From NCBI GenBank assembly GCA_019745275.1, contig JAIETJ010000062.1, positions 1 to 64,000 of the forward strand: 64,000 nt of DNA. The letters are read 5' to 3'. The number at the start of each line of letters is the position of its first letter. Positions within the stretch are counted from its first letter, which is position 1. The translations under genes and the position numbers were made by a program. The notes beneath the pieces are model-generated. The model worked only from the letters and a program-made list of their open reading frames with translations, was not told the origin of the DNA and ran no database searches. Below are positions 6,269-15,813 of the stretch, one piece after another. The stretch is from Pseudomonadaceae bacterium. Its GTDB lineage: Bacteria > Pseudomonadota > Gammaproteobacteria > Pseudomonadales > Pseudomonadaceae.

Positions 6269-8107
6269 CTACTCACTGTGCAACGCGGCATAAATTAACT
6301 CTGCAAGTTTTTTACTGATGCCGGGAGCTTTAGCGATCTCATCAGAACTGGCGCGACCCAACTCGTGCAACCCACCAAAATGCTTGAGTAGTTCGCGCCG
6401 CCGCGCCGGACCGACCCCTGCGACATCTTCCAAGCTCGAGGTACGCCGCGCTTTGCCGCGCCGTGCGCGGTGGCCAGTTATGGCAAAACGGTGCGCCTCA
6501 TCGCGCACCTGTTGAATCAAGTGCAAGGCGGGCGAGTCGCCGGGCAGGGTAAATTCGTGGGCGGCATCGTTCAAGTACAGAGTCTCTAGCCCCGGCTTAC
6601 GGGTAACTCCCTTGGCCACACCGAGCAAAATCAGTTTAGGCACAGCCAATTCAAGCAGCACTTCTTGAGCCATCTTCAGCTGCCCCTTGCCACCATCGAC
6701 CAAGAGAATATCCGGCAACTTGCCCTCGCCCTCTTTGGCCCGGGTAAAACGTCGCGTCAGCGCCTGATGCATGGCGGCGTAATCATCACCACCGGTAACG
6801 CCCTCGATGTTGTAGCGCCGGTAATCGGACTTCAACGGACCTTCTGGGCCGAACACCACGCATGAGGCCACCGTTGCCTCACCGCTGGTATGGCTAATGT
6901 CAAAACACTCGAGGCGTTGCGGTAACCGCTCAAGACCCAAGGCTTGCGCCAGCGCTGTGAAGCGTGCGGCCAAATGCTGGCGATTAGCCAAGCGCGAGAT
7001 TAATGCTTGCTCGGCGTTAGTCACCGCCATTTGTTGCCAGCGCGCCCGAGTGCCGCGCACCCGATGAGCGATGCTCAGGGCGTGCTGGCGGGACTCAACC
7101 AGTGCGTCAATCAGTGCTGGGAAATCTTCGTGGACGACATTGACGATCAGTTCAGCGGGCAACTCACGCTCATGACTACCCAGATAGTACTGAGCTAAGA
7201 ACGCCGACAGTACCCCACTACCCTCTTCCTCAATTGCCACCTGCGGGAAGAAGTTTTTGCTGCCCAGCACTCGCCCGCCGCGCACGCTGATTAGATGCAC
7301 GCAGGCACCGCCCGGATTGACGATGGCGGCGATTACATCGACGTCGCCGCTGCCACCCTCCATGCTTTGCTGGTCCTGCACGCGGCGCAGCAAAGCCAGC
7401 TGATCGCGCACCTCGGCGGCCCGCTCAAACTCAAGCTGCTCGGCAAAGCCCTGCATGCTCAGCGATAGCTCATCACTCAGGGCATTACTGCGACCCTCGA
7501 GAAACATCGCCGAACGGCGCACATCGGCCGCGTACTCATCGGCCTCGACCAAACCGACACAAGGGGCTTTGCAACGTTTGATCTGATACTGCAAACAGGG
7601 CCGACTGCGATTATTGAAAAAACTGTCTTCGCACTGGCGTACCTGAAAGGTTTTCTGCAGCAGGTTAAGACTTTCGCGAATCGCCCCAGCGCTGGGATAA
7701 GGCCCAAAATAACGGCCCTTAGCTTTTTTCGCGCCACGATGCAAGCTCAATCGCGGGAAGGCGCCGTCCGAGAGCAGCACGTAGGGATAGGACTTATCGT
7801 CGCGCAGGAGGATGTTATACGGCGGACGCGAAGCCTTAATCAGCGTTTGCTCGAGCAACAGCGCTTCGGTTTCATTGGCGGTAATGGTGGTTTCGATCTG
7901 CGCGATCTTCGCCACCAAGGCGGCCGTCTTCGGCGCTAAGCCGGTTTTGCGAAAGTAACTGGAGAGGCGTTTTTTGAGGTTTTTCGCCTTGCCGACATAC
8001 AGCAGTTGCGCCTGCGCATCGAACATCCGGTAGACCCCCGGATGGCTGCTGCAAACGGCTAAAAACGCGGCCGAATCAAGCGTGCTAGCGGGCTCAGTTG
8101 ACGACAT
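6269..8107 (-). CDS. uvrC: excinuclease ABC subunit C
   Basis: A 612-residue UvrC that makes the 3' and 5' incisions of nucleotide excision repair with UvrB. The order of domains is complete: N-terminal GIY-YIG nuclease ([20 protein letters not shown], near residue 20), Cys-containing linker, UvrB-binding UVR motif ([18 protein letters not shown], near 210), RNase H-like nuclease domain ([21 protein letters not shown]), and C-terminal helix-hairpin-helix pair ([18 protein letters not shown]). The ATG at 8107 gives MSSTEPAS and overlaps the end of gacA by 14 bases; an upstream in-frame start would reach far into gacA. Co-transcription with gacA is the family norm. Confidence 0.95.
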   Translation of the reverse strand: MSSTEPASTLDSAAFLAVCSSHPGVYRMFDAQAQLLYVGKAKNLKKRLSSYFRKTGLAPKTAALVAKIAQIETTITANETEALLLEQTLIKASRPPYNILLRDDKSYPYVLLSDGAFPRLSLHRGAKKAKGRYFGPYPSAGAIRESLNLLQKTFQVRQCEDSFFNNRSRPCLQYQIKRCKAPCVGLVEADEYAADVRRSAMFLEGRSNALSDELSLSMQGFAEQLEFERAAEVRDQLALLRRVQDQQSMEGGSGDVDVIAAIVNPGGACVHLISVRGGRVLGSKNFFPQVAIEEEGSGVLSAFLAQYYLGSHERELPAELIVNVVHEDFPALIDALVESRQHALSIAHRVRGTRARWQQMAVTNAEQALISRLANRQHLAARFTALAQALGLERLPQRLECFDISHTSGEATVASCVVFGPEGPLKSDYRRYNIEGVTGGDDYAAMHQALTRRFTRAKEGEGKLPDILLVDGGKGQLKMAQEVLLELAVPKLILLGVAKGVTRKPGLETLYLNDAAHEFTLPGDSPALHLIQQVRDEAHRFAITGHRARRGKARRTSSLEDVAGVGPARRRELLKHFGGLHELGRASSDEIAKAPGISKKLAELIYAALHSE

Positions 8108-8738
8108 CGACCATGCCATGACGCACCGCGAGCAGGGCCAATTCAACATCACTGCTGATCGCCAGCTTGTCGTAAATTCGATAGCGATAGGTGTTGACGG
8201 TTTTCGGCGATAAACAGAGCTTGTCGGAGATGCTCTGGACCTTTTGACAGTTAGCTATCATCAGGGCGATTTGCACCTCGCGCTCGGACAACAACTCAAA
8301 GGGTGAGCCATTGGTTTGCGGCTCAAACGCCTTTAGGGCTAGCTGCTGGGCAATTGGCGGACTGATGTAGCGTTGCCCGGCGAACACCATGCGGATCGCC
8401 CGGACCATCTCATCCAGCGCCGCACCCTTGGTCAAATAGCCGGCGGCGCCGGCTTGCAGCAACCAGGTTGGAAAAGGATCTTCTTCACAGGCGGTGACGG
8501 CCAAAACCTTGATATCTGGGTGGCTGCGAATTAACTTGCGGGTGGCTTCCAAGCCGCCGATACCGGGCATTTTAACGTCCATCAAGACCACGTCAGGCTT
8601 GAGTTCGCGAACCTTTTTCAGCGCTTCTTCACCACTTTCAGCCTGCCCAATTACCTGCAAGCCATCGATATCGGCCAGCATGCGGGTGATCCCGGCGCGC
8701 ACCAAATCGTGGTCATCAACCACCAACACCTTAATCAA
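8094..8738 (-). CDS. gacA: response regulator GacA, probable TTG start
   Basis: A 214-residue NarL/FixJ-type response regulator. In Pseudomonas, the sensor kinase GacS phosphorylates GacA, which then activates small RNAs that sequester RsmA and so alter secondary metabolism, biofilm and motility. The receiver domain has D8-D9, phospho-acceptor D54 ([10 protein letters not shown]) and the usual lysine (YLTKGAA); the C-terminal LuxR-type HTH is at about 145-205 ([14 protein letters not shown]...[16 protein letters not shown]). The N-terminus [13 protein letters not shown] starts at TTG (8736-8738), preceded by GAGGTGG. An in-frame GTG at 8750 would add four residues and lies inside the Shine-Dalgarno sequence, so TTG is preferred. 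Confidence 0.95.
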   Translation of the reverse strand: MIKVLVVDDHDLVRAGITRMLADIDGLQVIGQAESGEEALKKVRELKPDVVLMDVKMPGIGGLEATRKLIRSHPDIKVLAVTACEEDPFPTWLLQAGAAGYLTKGAALDEMVRAIRMVFAGQRYISPPIAQQLALKAFEPQTNGSPFELLSEREVQIALMIANCQKVQSISDKLCLSPKTVNTYRYRIYDKLAISSDVELALLAVRHGMVDVVN

Positions 8739-8915
8739 ATGCCACCTCACCTAACCGACCAAACAAAGCGCTAGCCGGCATAAAGCCATCAATCAACGCG
8801 GGTTAAATAGCTTACCAACTTAGCCAAACGGTAAACACCCTTTGTTGGCACCCGCAGTGAACGCTGATTGGCGTATAACCTCTACTACTCAGACCATGTA
8901 GCACCGGAGTTTCCA

Positions 8916-9956
8916 ATGATTTACCGCTCGCTCGGCCAAACCGATATTCAAGTCAGCGCACTGGCGCTGGGCAGCATGACGTGGGGTGAGCAGAATACTG
9001 AGAGCGACGCTTTTGCCCAGATTCAGCACGCACAAGCCGCGGGGATCAACTTTATCGATACCGCCGAGATGTACCCCGTACCGCCCAAGGCAGAGACCTA
9101 TGGTGCAACCGAGCGAATTATCGGCAATTACTTCAAACGCTTTGGCGGCCGTAGCGACTGGATCGTGGCCAGCAAGGCGGCGCCACCGGGCAATGGCATG
9201 CGTTATATCCGTGGCGGCAACAACCACTTCGATCGCGCCAACCTAAATGCCGCGGTCGACAGCAGCTTGCAACGCCTGCAAACCGACTACATCGACCTCT
9301 ACCAACTGCATTGGCCAGACCGCAGCACCAACTACTTCGGGCAAATGGGTTACCAGCACGACGCCAATGCCCAGCAAACGCCGATTGAAGAAACACTTGA
9401 GGCGCTGACCGAACTGGTACAGAGCGGCAAGATTCGCCATATCGGCTTGTCTAATGAAACGCCTTGGGGCGTGCATCGTTTTTTACAGTTAGCGCAGAGC
9501 CAGGGATGGTCGCGGGTGGTGTCGATTCAAAACCCTTACAACCTGCTCAATCGCAGCTTCGAAGTGGGTCTGGCAGAAATGGCCATTCGCGAACAGATGG
9601 GCTTGCTGGCCTACTCGCCAATGTCCTTCGGGCTACTTTCGGGCAAATACGAACACGGCGCATGGCCGGCTAAGGGCCGCTTAACGCTGTTTGAGCGTTT
9701 TCAGCGCTACAACAACCCGCAAGCCCGCAGCGCCGCCAGCGCCTATATCCAACTGGCCCAGCAACACGGCATTGACCCAGGGCAAATGGCCTTGGCCTTC
9801 GTCACTGCCCAACCGTTTGTCACCAGCAACATCATCGGGGCGACCAACTTAGAACAACTCAGCAGCAATCTGGCCAGCATTCACCTCAGCTTGAGCGCCG
9901 ACCTATTGGCTGCGATTGAGCAGATTCATCACCAGCAACCTAATCCGGCCCCTTAA
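8916..9956 (+). CDS. tas: NADP(H)-dependent aldo-keto reductase, Tas type
   Basis: A 346-residue aldo-keto reductase. The ATG at 8916 follows GGAGTTTCC and gives MIYRSLGQTDIQVSAL, the usual Tas-like N-terminus. The TIM-barrel catalytic residues are present: D in FIDTAEMYP, Tyr in the same segment, Lys in VASKAAPP, and His in DLYQLHWPDR. GLSNETPWG and the C-terminal cofactor-binding segment (ATNLEQLSSNL) follow. Members reduce aldehydes and related carbonyls with NADPH; the physiological substrate is unknown. It is divergent from gacA and ends 54 bases before the exoribonuclease-like gene. Confidence 0.88.
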   Translation: MIYRSLGQTDIQVSALALGSMTWGEQNTESDAFAQIQHAQAAGINFIDTAEMYPVPPKAETYGATERIIGNYFKRFGGRSDWIVASKAAPPGNGMRYIRGGNNHFDRANLNAAVDSSLQRLQTDYIDLYQLHWPDRSTNYFGQMGYQHDANAQQTPIEETLEALTELVQSGKIRHIGLSNETPWGVHRFLQLAQSQGWSRVVSIQNPYNLLNRSFEVGLAEMAIREQMGLLAYSPMSFGLLSGKYEHGAWPAKGRLTLFERFQRYNNPQARSAASAYIQLAQQHGIDPGQMALAFVTAQPFVTSNIIGATNLEQLSSNLASIHLSLSADLLAAIEQIHHQQPNPAP

Positions 9957-10010
9957 TCCGGCCGACGGCTACCCGACCCCAAACCCACGATTCAACCCGC
10001 AAGGAACTGC

Positions 10011-10475
10011 ATGCGCCGGCTCTATATCGACACCGAGTTCACCCAACTAAACAGTGCTCGCCAGCTCATCTCGCTAGCCTTGGTCGATGCCCACGGCCAC
10101 GAGTTTTACGTTGAGATCAACGATACCTGGACAGAACAAGACTGCTCCGACTTCGTCAAAGAGATCGTTCTGCCCCAGTTGGATCTAAGCGCGCTGGGGC
10201 TGCCAGTCCAGCAAGCACGTAGCGCGCTGAAAGCCTTCTTGGCGAGCCTCGGCCCAGTGGAAGTCATCGGCGACGCCCTGGCCTGGGATTGGCCACTGTT
10301 CTTAGAACTGCTTGGCCCTGACGGCCTGCCCGCGAACGTGCTGGGGTGCCGAGAGATCGCCCCAGAATCCCTGGGACTGAGCGTCGACCTGCAACAGTTG
10401 TTGGCCAGCGCGCCGCATCACGCCCTGCTGGATGCGCGAATTTTGGCTGAGATTTATCAAGCGTATTTACCCTAG
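10011..10475 (+). CDS. 3'-5' exoribonuclease-like RNase H-fold protein
   Basis: A 154-residue protein with AAGGA before the ATG. The start RRLYIDTEFTQLN supplies the DxE of a DEDD exonuclease (D7, E9). VIGDALAWDWPLF (about residue 85) supplies the second Asp, and HHALLDARILAEIY near the C-terminus gives the His and Asp of the DEDDh pattern. Its small size and motif order agree with the Rv2179c-like 3'-5' exoribonuclease family. It is expected to be a soluble metal-dependent nuclease on RNA or short oligonucleotides; the substrate is not known. It converges with two unrecognised genes, one DHH-phosphoesterase-like. Confidence 0.75.
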   Translation: MRRLYIDTEFTQLNSARQLISLALVDAHGHEFYVEINDTWTEQDCSDFVKEIVLPQLDLSALGLPVQQARSALKAFLASLGPVEVIGDALAWDWPLFLELLGPDGLPANVLGCREIAPESLGLSVDLQQLLASAPHHALLDARILAEIYQAYLP

Positions 10476-10584
10476 CCGATGAGTGTTAGCTGACCTCGAC
10501 GACCCAGCCGAGCCCCAGCGCCAAAGGCTGACGCAGAACAGGCGCCTGTAGCGGTGTAAATTGGCAAAGGCTGTTAACCGCCGA

Positions 10585-11046
10585 TCAACGTTTAAAAAGC
10601 CCCCAAGGGTCGATAAACAGGGCTGGCTTGTCTTGGGTTTTAAACAAATCCAGGGTGATAAACTGCACGCGATACACCGGCAATTCCAGTTCCGGCAACG
10701 TGACCACAAAGCCATAGCTGGTGAGCAAATTATCCGCGGCCTTAAGCTTGGCCATGATCGCGTCTGGGATCCCGTCGCGGGCATAAAACTTGTTCTCATA
10801 GGTACCGACCACCTCAGTGTCAGCCTGCTCGGCGAGCCCAAGGTGCTGGATAATCTGCGCCTTGACCAAGGTTTCGATTTCGACCTGAGAGTATTTTTCC
10901 GGATCGAATGAAATCGGTTCGGTAACGAAATAATGGATGCGCTCAGCGGCATTACCAATGATTTCTTTAACCACTATCTGGTGCGGCGTGGTGCGCTGAT
11001 TAGACTCAAACAGCGAAAAGTCACGATTGCTAAACACACATTTCAC
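10585..11046 (-). CDS. unrecognised protein next to a DHH-like gene
   Basis: A 153-residue protein starting at GTG 11044-11046 after GAGGGGGGCTAAT. It is soluble, mixed alpha/beta and mildly acidic, with no signal peptide, no membrane segment and no cysteine cluster after Cys3. Segments such as HQIVVKEIIGNAAERIHYFV and LPVYRVQFITLDLFKTQDKPALFIDPWGLFKR look well ordered, so a real folded protein is likely. I do not recognise the family. It follows the DHH-like gene by 72 bases on the same strand and probably shares its transcript. Confidence 0.65.
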   Translation of the reverse strand: MKCVFSNRDFSLFESNQRTTPHQIVVKEIIGNAAERIHYFVTEPISFDPEKYSQVEIETLVKAQIIQHLGLAEQADTEVVGTYENKFYARDGIPDAIMAKLKAADNLLTSYGFVVTLPELELPVYRVQFITLDLFKTQDKPALFIDPWGLFKR

Positions 11047-11118
11047 ATTAGCCCCCCCTCAATGCGTTAGGCCGGCGCAGCTAGTAACGCGGCCAACACC
11101 CGGTGCCGGCTCACCCAC

Positions 11119-11904
11119 TCAACTCGTTGGGCGCACATAGGCACCGGCATAGCCACGGTCCGGATCGCCATACAGTTGCATCAAATAGCTTTGCTCCGCC
11201 GCCCACTGCATCCACGCGGTGAGCGCTGGTGCCGTACCGTTTAACACCCCCACTTTGGTCAGCCCAAGCCGTGCCTCGCGCCGGGTGTAAATGATCGGCA
11301 TATTGAGCATGGCTGAAGCCTCCGGCAACTCCGGAACGAAGCGATCCATGGCGTCCTTAAACGGGTGACCGGCGATTTCAATACTCGGCAATCCGTTGAT
11401 AACTGCAACAGCCGCATTAATTTTACTGAGCATCTGCGCGGGCGAAATACCTTGGAACTTTGCTCGACTGTTAATCCGCGACTGACGCACCTCGTGCGGC
11501 TCAACGCCGGGACAGTGGCCTTGATAAGCATGATTCAGGCAATGATCGGAAGCGGCAATGATGCTCAGGGCCTTGCTCTGCGCGACGCCCAAAAACGCAC
11601 ACACTTGACCGATGCTTGAGCCCTGCCAATAGCGTTCAGCCGGCAGGCTGTAGCCCGGATCGCCCGGTTTGTGGTGGTCAGCCACCAAGTGCTGCGCACA
11701 GCGCAAGGCCGGCACCGAGCACTCGACCCAGACCACCGGTTGCGTCCAGTCGATCTCGCCGCTTAACGCGTCAGCCACGTAGGCGTTGCCACTGATTACT
11801 CGCCGCCCGCCAAGTTTCGCGTGGGTAAAGTGACGCTTATGCTGAGTGAGCAACTGCTCAATAGTGTGCATCTCTGGATCGAGAGCACCGAGGATGAATT
11901 GCAT
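11119..11904 (-). CDS. unrecognised protein with DHH-phosphoesterase-like motifs
   Basis: A 261-residue protein with AAAGGTAG before its ATG. Asp9 and His13 (GALDPEMHTIE), Asp76-His77-His78 in LVADHHKPGDPGY, the following SSIGQVCAFLG, and Asp120-His121 in IIAASDHCLNH fall in the order of motifs I, III and IV of DHH phosphoesterases, in which DHH is followed by a Ser-Ser helix. These enzymes use two metal ions to cleave nanoRNA, cyclic dinucleotides or single-stranded DNA. Motif I is weak and the C-terminal part (about 140-261) does not look like a DHHA1 domain, so this may be a divergent or new subgroup. Gene is probably real; function inferred. Confidence 0.65.
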   Translation of the reverse strand: MQFILGALDPEMHTIEQLLTQHKRHFTHAKLGGRRVISGNAYVADALSGEIDWTQPVVWVECSVPALRCAQHLVADHHKPGDPGYSLPAERYWQGSSIGQVCAFLGVAQSKALSIIAASDHCLNHAYQGHCPGVEPHEVRQSRINSRAKFQGISPAQMLSKINAAVAVINGLPSIEIAGHPFKDAMDRFVPELPEASAMLNMPIIYTRREARLGLTKVGVLNGTAPALTAWMQWAAEQSYLMQLYGDPDRGYAGAYVRPTS

Positions 11905-12182
11905 ACAACTACCTTTAGGCCAAGCTCTTGGCGCAAATCAAAATACGCCATCAGCATGCATTATGGACACTATGGGGAGCTACCGACACTGACGCACGCA
12001 GCGGCGCCTAAACCATCACTTAGAAACGAAGCTGACAGGTGCGAAAACAGCTCAACGCCGATCCGGCTATTAGCCCCCTGCAAACTAGGCCGACCACAGC
12101 GGCGCTGATGTGACGAGCTGACTTGGCCCTGAGTAAGGTAAAATCGCCAATCACTGGCACTGCTCGCACAAGGACAACAACT

Positions 12183-13034
12183 ATGTTCATCATCGCCTCG
12201 GTTCGACGCTTTGCCGCGCTCGCGCTGCTGCTGGTAGTTGCCAGCACAGCCGCGGCCAACGAGCAGGCGCAATTGGTTGAGTCGATCAACGCCTATCGCA
12301 ATCAAATTCAACGCTGTGCGGGTCAAGCCTCGCCGGAACTGCCGCCGCTGGCCATCGATCAGCGCCTCGTCCTGCCCCTGAACACCCTCGGCGATCTGCA
12401 ACAAGCCCTAGCGCGGGCACGTTATCCGATGACCAGTGTTCAGGCCATTAGCTTATCCGGCCCGCGCGATGTGCAATCGGCCATGACCGCACTGCAGGAG
12501 AGCTTTTGTCAGGTGCTGCTGGACCCGCAGTTCGTCGATATCGGCATGAACCGCGACGGTCGCGAATGGCGCATCGTATTGGCCCGCCCACTACTGTCTG
12601 CACGCCTGGCTGACTGGCAAGCGGAGGGGCAGAAAATGCTCGAAACGCTCAACCTCGCTCGCGCCCAAACACGCCAATGTGCTACCCAAACTTTTGCCGC
12701 CAGCCCGCCGTTAACCTGGAGCACGACCCTAGCAACGGCCGCCGAGAGCCATTCGCGAGCCATGGCCAATCACAACTTCTTCGATCACAAAGACCTCGAT
12801 GGCCGCACGCCTAGTGATAGAGCTGAACTGGCCGGTTATAGCGCTCAACTGATTGGCGAGAACATCGCAGCCGGCCACGACAGCGCGAGCAAAGTCGTCG
12901 AAGGCTGGCTGGCCAGCCCCGGCCATTGCGCCAACCTGATGAACCCGCAGTTTCGCGAACTGGGCGCGGCCTATGCCATTGACCCAAAGAGTGACGCCGG
13001 CATTTACTGGACCGCGCTGTTCGGCGCCCCGTAA
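12183..13034 (+). CDS. secreted CAP-domain (SCP/PR1-like) protein
   Basis: A 283-residue protein with AAGGA before the ATG. The N-terminus RRFAALALLLVVASTAAA followed by N-E-Q is a cleavable signal peptide. After an N-terminal region of about 130 residues of unknown type comes a CAP domain (about residue 155 to the end): LNLARAQTRQC, LATAAESHSRAMANHNFFDH, GENIAAGHDSASKVVEGWLASPGHCANLMN and the final YWTALFG. The two His and Glu of the CAP cavity are present. Bacterial CAP proteins are periplasmic or secreted, and their activity is generally unknown. A stand-alone gene between unrelated neighbours. Confidence 0.85.
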   Translation: MFIIASVRRFAALALLLVVASTAAANEQAQLVESINAYRNQIQRCAGQASPELPPLAIDQRLVLPLNTLGDLQQALARARYPMTSVQAISLSGPRDVQSAMTALQESFCQVLLDPQFVDIGMNRDGREWRIVLARPLLSARLADWQAEGQKMLETLNLARAQTRQCATQTFAASPPLTWSTTLATAAESHSRAMANHNFFDHKDLDGRTPSDRAELAGYSAQLIGENIAAGHDSASKVVEGWLASPGHCANLMNPQFRELGAAYAIDPKSDAGIYWTALFGAP

Positions 13035-13294
13035 TCGCGTTTAGCACAGCACGATTAGGCAGCGCAGGGAAAAATCCTCGCCCATCCCGAAGGCGGTTGT
13101 GCGCCCTGCTTTAGCCCAATGTACCAACAATAGCGACTGGACGATTGCAGACATCCGGCCGCTACCAAGCAACGATGTAGCCTGCGGCGCATGGGTAAAC
13201 GCATACTCATCACGGCGCCTACTGCGCTGCGCAGACAACGCAATGGTGCGCTCTAGTTAGGCTGGCTCGCCGCATCTACCGATCAAGGGCTCTT

Positions 13295-13702
13295 ATGCAA
13301 GTCGACATATCCTTAACCGACCAGATTCACCCCGACGAAGTGCTGGAAATCTATCGTGCCAATCAATGGTCATCGGCCGACAAGCCCGAGGCACTGCTGG
13401 CCGCACTACGCAACTCGCACAGCCTGGTGACAGCGCGCAGCGCAGGAAAACTACTGGGGCTGGGCAATGCTATTTCGGACGGTTTTTTGGTGGTGTACTT
13501 CCCGCATATGCTGGTCCACCCGCAGTATCAGGGGCAGGGCATCGGCCGGCAGATGATGGCCGCGCTATTGGACAAATATGCCGGCTTTCATCAGCAGATG
13601 CTCACCGCAGACGGTAAAGCCGTGGCCTTTTATCAGTCGCTCGGTTTCGTTCACGCAGGCAAAACCGAGCCGATGTGGATCTACGCCGGCAGCGAGCATT
13701 GA
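13295..13702 (+). CDS. GNAT-family N-acetyltransferase
   Basis: A 135-residue acetyltransferase with AAGGG before the ATG. The acetyl-CoA-binding motif A is clear: MLVHPQYQGQGIGRQMMAALL (Q/R-x-x-G-x-G/A) at about residues 72-92, followed by motif B, AVAFYQSLGFVHAGKTEPMWIY. This is the normal size of a single-domain GNAT enzyme. It should transfer an acetyl group to an amine of a small molecule or protein; substrate unknown. It ends in a strong bidirectional hairpin that also serves the convergent lipoprotein gene. Confidence 0.85.
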   Translation: MQVDISLTDQIHPDEVLEIYRANQWSSADKPEALLAALRNSHSLVTARSAGKLLGLGNAISDGFLVVYFPHMLVHPQYQGQGIGRQMMAALLDKYAGFHQQMLTADGKAVAFYQSLGFVHAGKTEPMWIYAGSEH

Positions 13703-13721
13703 TCTGCAGTCAATGCTCGCC

Positions 13722-13761
13722 GCAATAAGTAACGGCGACCTAGGTCGCCGTTACTTATTGC
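13722..13761. terminator. perfect 40-base palindromic bidirectional terminator
   Basis: The 20 bases from 13722 are the exact reverse complement of the 20 bases ending at 13761, with CCTAGG at the centre and no spacer. The outer ends are A/T-rich (GCAATAAGTAAC and GTTACTTATTGC), so either transcript ends in a T-rich arm. It lies between convergent genes, and the stop codon of the lipoprotein gene (13755-13757) is inside the right arm. Confidence 0.75.
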
Positions 13762-14096
13762 CCATAATGCCGGCTTAAACCGGCCGGCACGGCACTGCTG
13801 GCGCAGGCTTGCCAAGGGCCTTGGGGCTGCACCGCCCAACTCCAGCCGTTATTCCAGCGATAGTAAGTGCGCTGGCGGTAATACACGCCGGGGATATTTT
13901 CCAACACATGCACGCCGAGCTGCCCATCCCAATGACTCGGCCCTTGCGGTGGCGGCGCGAAATGCGGATGCGGCTTGCTGCTCGGCGCACTGCTGCTGCC
14001 CGGCGCTTGATGCGGTTGCAAGCTACAAGCACTAAGCCCCAGCAGCATGGCAACCAGCAACAAGCGACTGGCGCGAATCAGGGTAGATGCACTCAC
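13755..14096 (-). CDS. small putative lipoprotein after ccmI
   Basis: A 113-residue protein with a lipoprotein signal: basic start, hydrophobic [10 protein letters not shown] and lipobox LSAC with Cys24. A Ser/Pro/His-rich linker (residues 30-55) precedes a Trp/Tyr-rich C-terminal domain ([19 protein letters not shown]). It starts at GTG, overlapping the ccmI stop as GTGA, so it is translated with the ccm operon. Similar small lipoproteins with YY-R-x-x-Y patterns occur in Pseudomonas, but I know of no function. A role in cytochrome c maturation is suggested only by position. Confidence 0.75.
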   Translation of the reverse strand: MSASTLIRASRLLLVAMLLGLSACSLQPHQAPGSSSAPSSKPHPHFAPPPQGPSHWDGQLGVHVLENIPGVYYRQRTYYRWNNGWSWAVQPQGPWQACASSAVPAGLSRHYGQ

Positions 14097-15304
14097 TGAT
14101 CGGCGCTGTCGATCAGCAATTGCTGCACGTCGCGGCTATTGCTGGCCAGCGGCTGACTACGCACCATCCACTCACCGGCCTTGGCATCGCCGGCTCGGGA
14201 GATTCGCGCTTGCAACTGCACGCGAGGGAAGTTCGACAGCTTCAGTTGCGGCATCATCGCATCGCTATCGGACAGGCTCACCTCGGCGGGCAAATCGGCC
14301 ACGGTTAGGCGCTTGACCGCCAAGGGCATCGGCGGCCCTTCGCTGGCCTTGGCGAAGATAAATACGCTGTCGCCGGGCAGAACTTTATCCTTCAGGGCCG
14401 GGGCCAAGCTGACCCGCACCTTCAAGCTGGTGCCGTCAGCCACGGCCGTTGCAACAGGCTCAGCTGGCAAACTTTGCCCGGCGCTGAGCATTTGCTCCAA
14501 GGCTCGCGCGATGCCGTCCTCAAGCGGGGCGCGAGAAGGATCGCCGGCGGGCAGTTGCGCCACCAAGCGTCGCCAAAACACCACGGCATCGTTGAAGCGT
14601 CCCGCCTCGAAGGAGGCAATGCCCAGCAAGCCAAGGCTGGTGGTTTCTTGCGGATCGGCTTTTAAGGCTTCATCGGTAAGTGTTTGCAGCTGCGCCGACC
14701 ATTGTTTGTCGGCAGCAAAATACAGCGCTTGCGCCCATTGGCCGAGCAGTTCTGGCTGGCGACCGGCATTATTTACCGCTTTTTCAAACGCTGTAGCGGC
14801 GTCCGCCGGGCGACTTTGCGCCATATAGGCACGACCTAGAAAGTACCAAGCCTCGGCTGAGTCCGGCTGCAGTTGTACGGCTTGCTCAAGGCGCGTGGTC
14901 ATTTCAGCAACTGACTGCGGCGCTTGGGCAAATTGCCGGCTCAGCGCTACTTGGTCGCTCGCGCCCCAATGCAGATACAAGCCCAAACCCAGCACCGGCA
15001 CCAGCAGCGCGGCGGTGATCGGCAACCACCGCCCAAGCCGCGCAGTACGCTCGGTTTCGCAACCCTCGGTATCGGCCAGCAGTTCACGGGCGGCTTGCGC
15101 TTGAGCCTGTGCGGCTTGTTCTGCGGTCAGCACGGCGGCGCTCACCTGCGCCTGCAACTCGGCCACACGCTCTTGGTACAGCGCCACATTTAAGGCGGTG
15201 CGATCTTCTTCGGTTTGCGCTTTACGGCCACGCAACAGTGGCACTAGCAATACGGCGAGGGCGACCAGCAACAACAGGCTGGCGGCGATCCAGAAATCCA
15301 TCAT
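14093..15304 (-). CDS. ccmI: c-type cytochrome biogenesis protein CcmI
   Basis: A 403-residue membrane protein (also called CycH) that chaperones apocytochrome c to the haem ligation complex. Two N-terminal hydrophobic segments ([40 protein letters not shown]) flank a cytoplasmic helical loop. The periplasmic part carries TPR repeats (about residues 130-250, for example [21 protein letters not shown]) and a C-terminal beta-rich domain. Length is normal for Pseudomonas CcmI. It follows ccmH by five bases and overlaps the lipoprotein gene by GTGA. Confidence 0.93.
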   Translation of the reverse strand: MMDFWIAASLLLLVALAVLLVPLLRGRKAQTEEDRTALNVALYQERVAELQAQVSAAVLTAEQAAQAQAQAARELLADTEGCETERTARLGRWLPITAALLVPVLGLGLYLHWGASDQVALSRQFAQAPQSVAEMTTRLEQAVQLQPDSAEAWYFLGRAYMAQSRPADAATAFEKAVNNAGRQPELLGQWAQALYFAADKQWSAQLQTLTDEALKADPQETTSLGLLGIASFEAGRFNDAVVFWRRLVAQLPAGDPSRAPLEDGIARALEQMLSAGQSLPAEPVATAVADGTSLKVRVSLAPALKDKVLPGDSVFIFAKASEGPPMPLAVKRLTVADLPAEVSLSDSDAMMPQLKLSNFPRVQLQARISRAGDAKAGEWMVRSQPLASNSRDVQQLLIDSADQ

Positions 15305-15309
15305 GGGGC

Positions 15310-15813
15310 TTATTTATCCAGCTGATTGGTGGTGGGCGACGGGCTGTCGAGCGACTTGCTATTGAGCAAACTGGCGAGGCGCTCGCGCTCATCAAGGCTG
15401 AGCTCGGCTTTGCTAGCGTCGTAACGACGGCGGCGACGAACAATCAGCAGCAGCGTCATGGCGCCGACACTGAGTAAACCGGCCGGGCCGTACCATAGAA
15501 TTAAGGTGCGGGTGGTCAGCGCTGGCTTGTAGCGCACAAATTCGCCATAACGGCTGACTAGATACTCGACGATTTGCTCATCGCTCTGGCCTTCTTGCAG
15601 CATGCGATAGATCTCGCGGCGCAAATCCATGGCGATCGGCGCGTTGGAGTCGGCCAGATCTTGGTTTTGACACTTAGGGCAGCGCAGCTCTTTGATCAAG
15701 GTGCCGAAACGCTCACGACTGGCTTGGTCGGTGAACTCGTAGGTATCAATAGCGGCGTGCGCCACACCGGTGAACAGCAGAGCGCACAACACCGAGCTAA
15801 CTAACCGATTCAT
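15310..15813 (-). CDS. ccmH: cytochrome c maturation protein CcmH (thiol-oxidoreductase)
   Basis: A 167-residue protein with a signal peptide ([17 protein letters not shown]) and one C-terminal membrane helix ([23 protein letters not shown]). The redox motif [16 protein letters not shown] is the hallmark of CcmH/CycL, which reduces the apocytochrome haem-binding cysteines in the periplasm together with CcmG. The middle residue is Lys rather than the more common Val in CPVC. The start overlaps the ccmG stop by ATGA. Short form, with the TPR part encoded separately as ccmI, as is normal in Pseudomonas. Confidence 0.95.
   Translation of the reverse strand: MNRLVSSVLCALLFTGVAHAAIDTYEFTDQASRERFGTLIKELRCPKCQNQDLADSNAPIAMDLRREIYRMLQEGQSDEQIVEYLVSRYGEFVRYKPALTTRTLILWYGPAGLLSVGAMTLLLIVRRRRRYDASKAELSLDERERLASLLNSKSLDSPSPTTNQLDK

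Noticed and set aside
13041-13243. Two minus-strand reading frames of about 62-65 residues between the CAP and GNAT genes
   Set aside because: Composition is Arg/Leu/Cys-rich without a ribosome binding site. The intergenic sequence may be a dispersed repeat, but no second copy is present in the window to show it.
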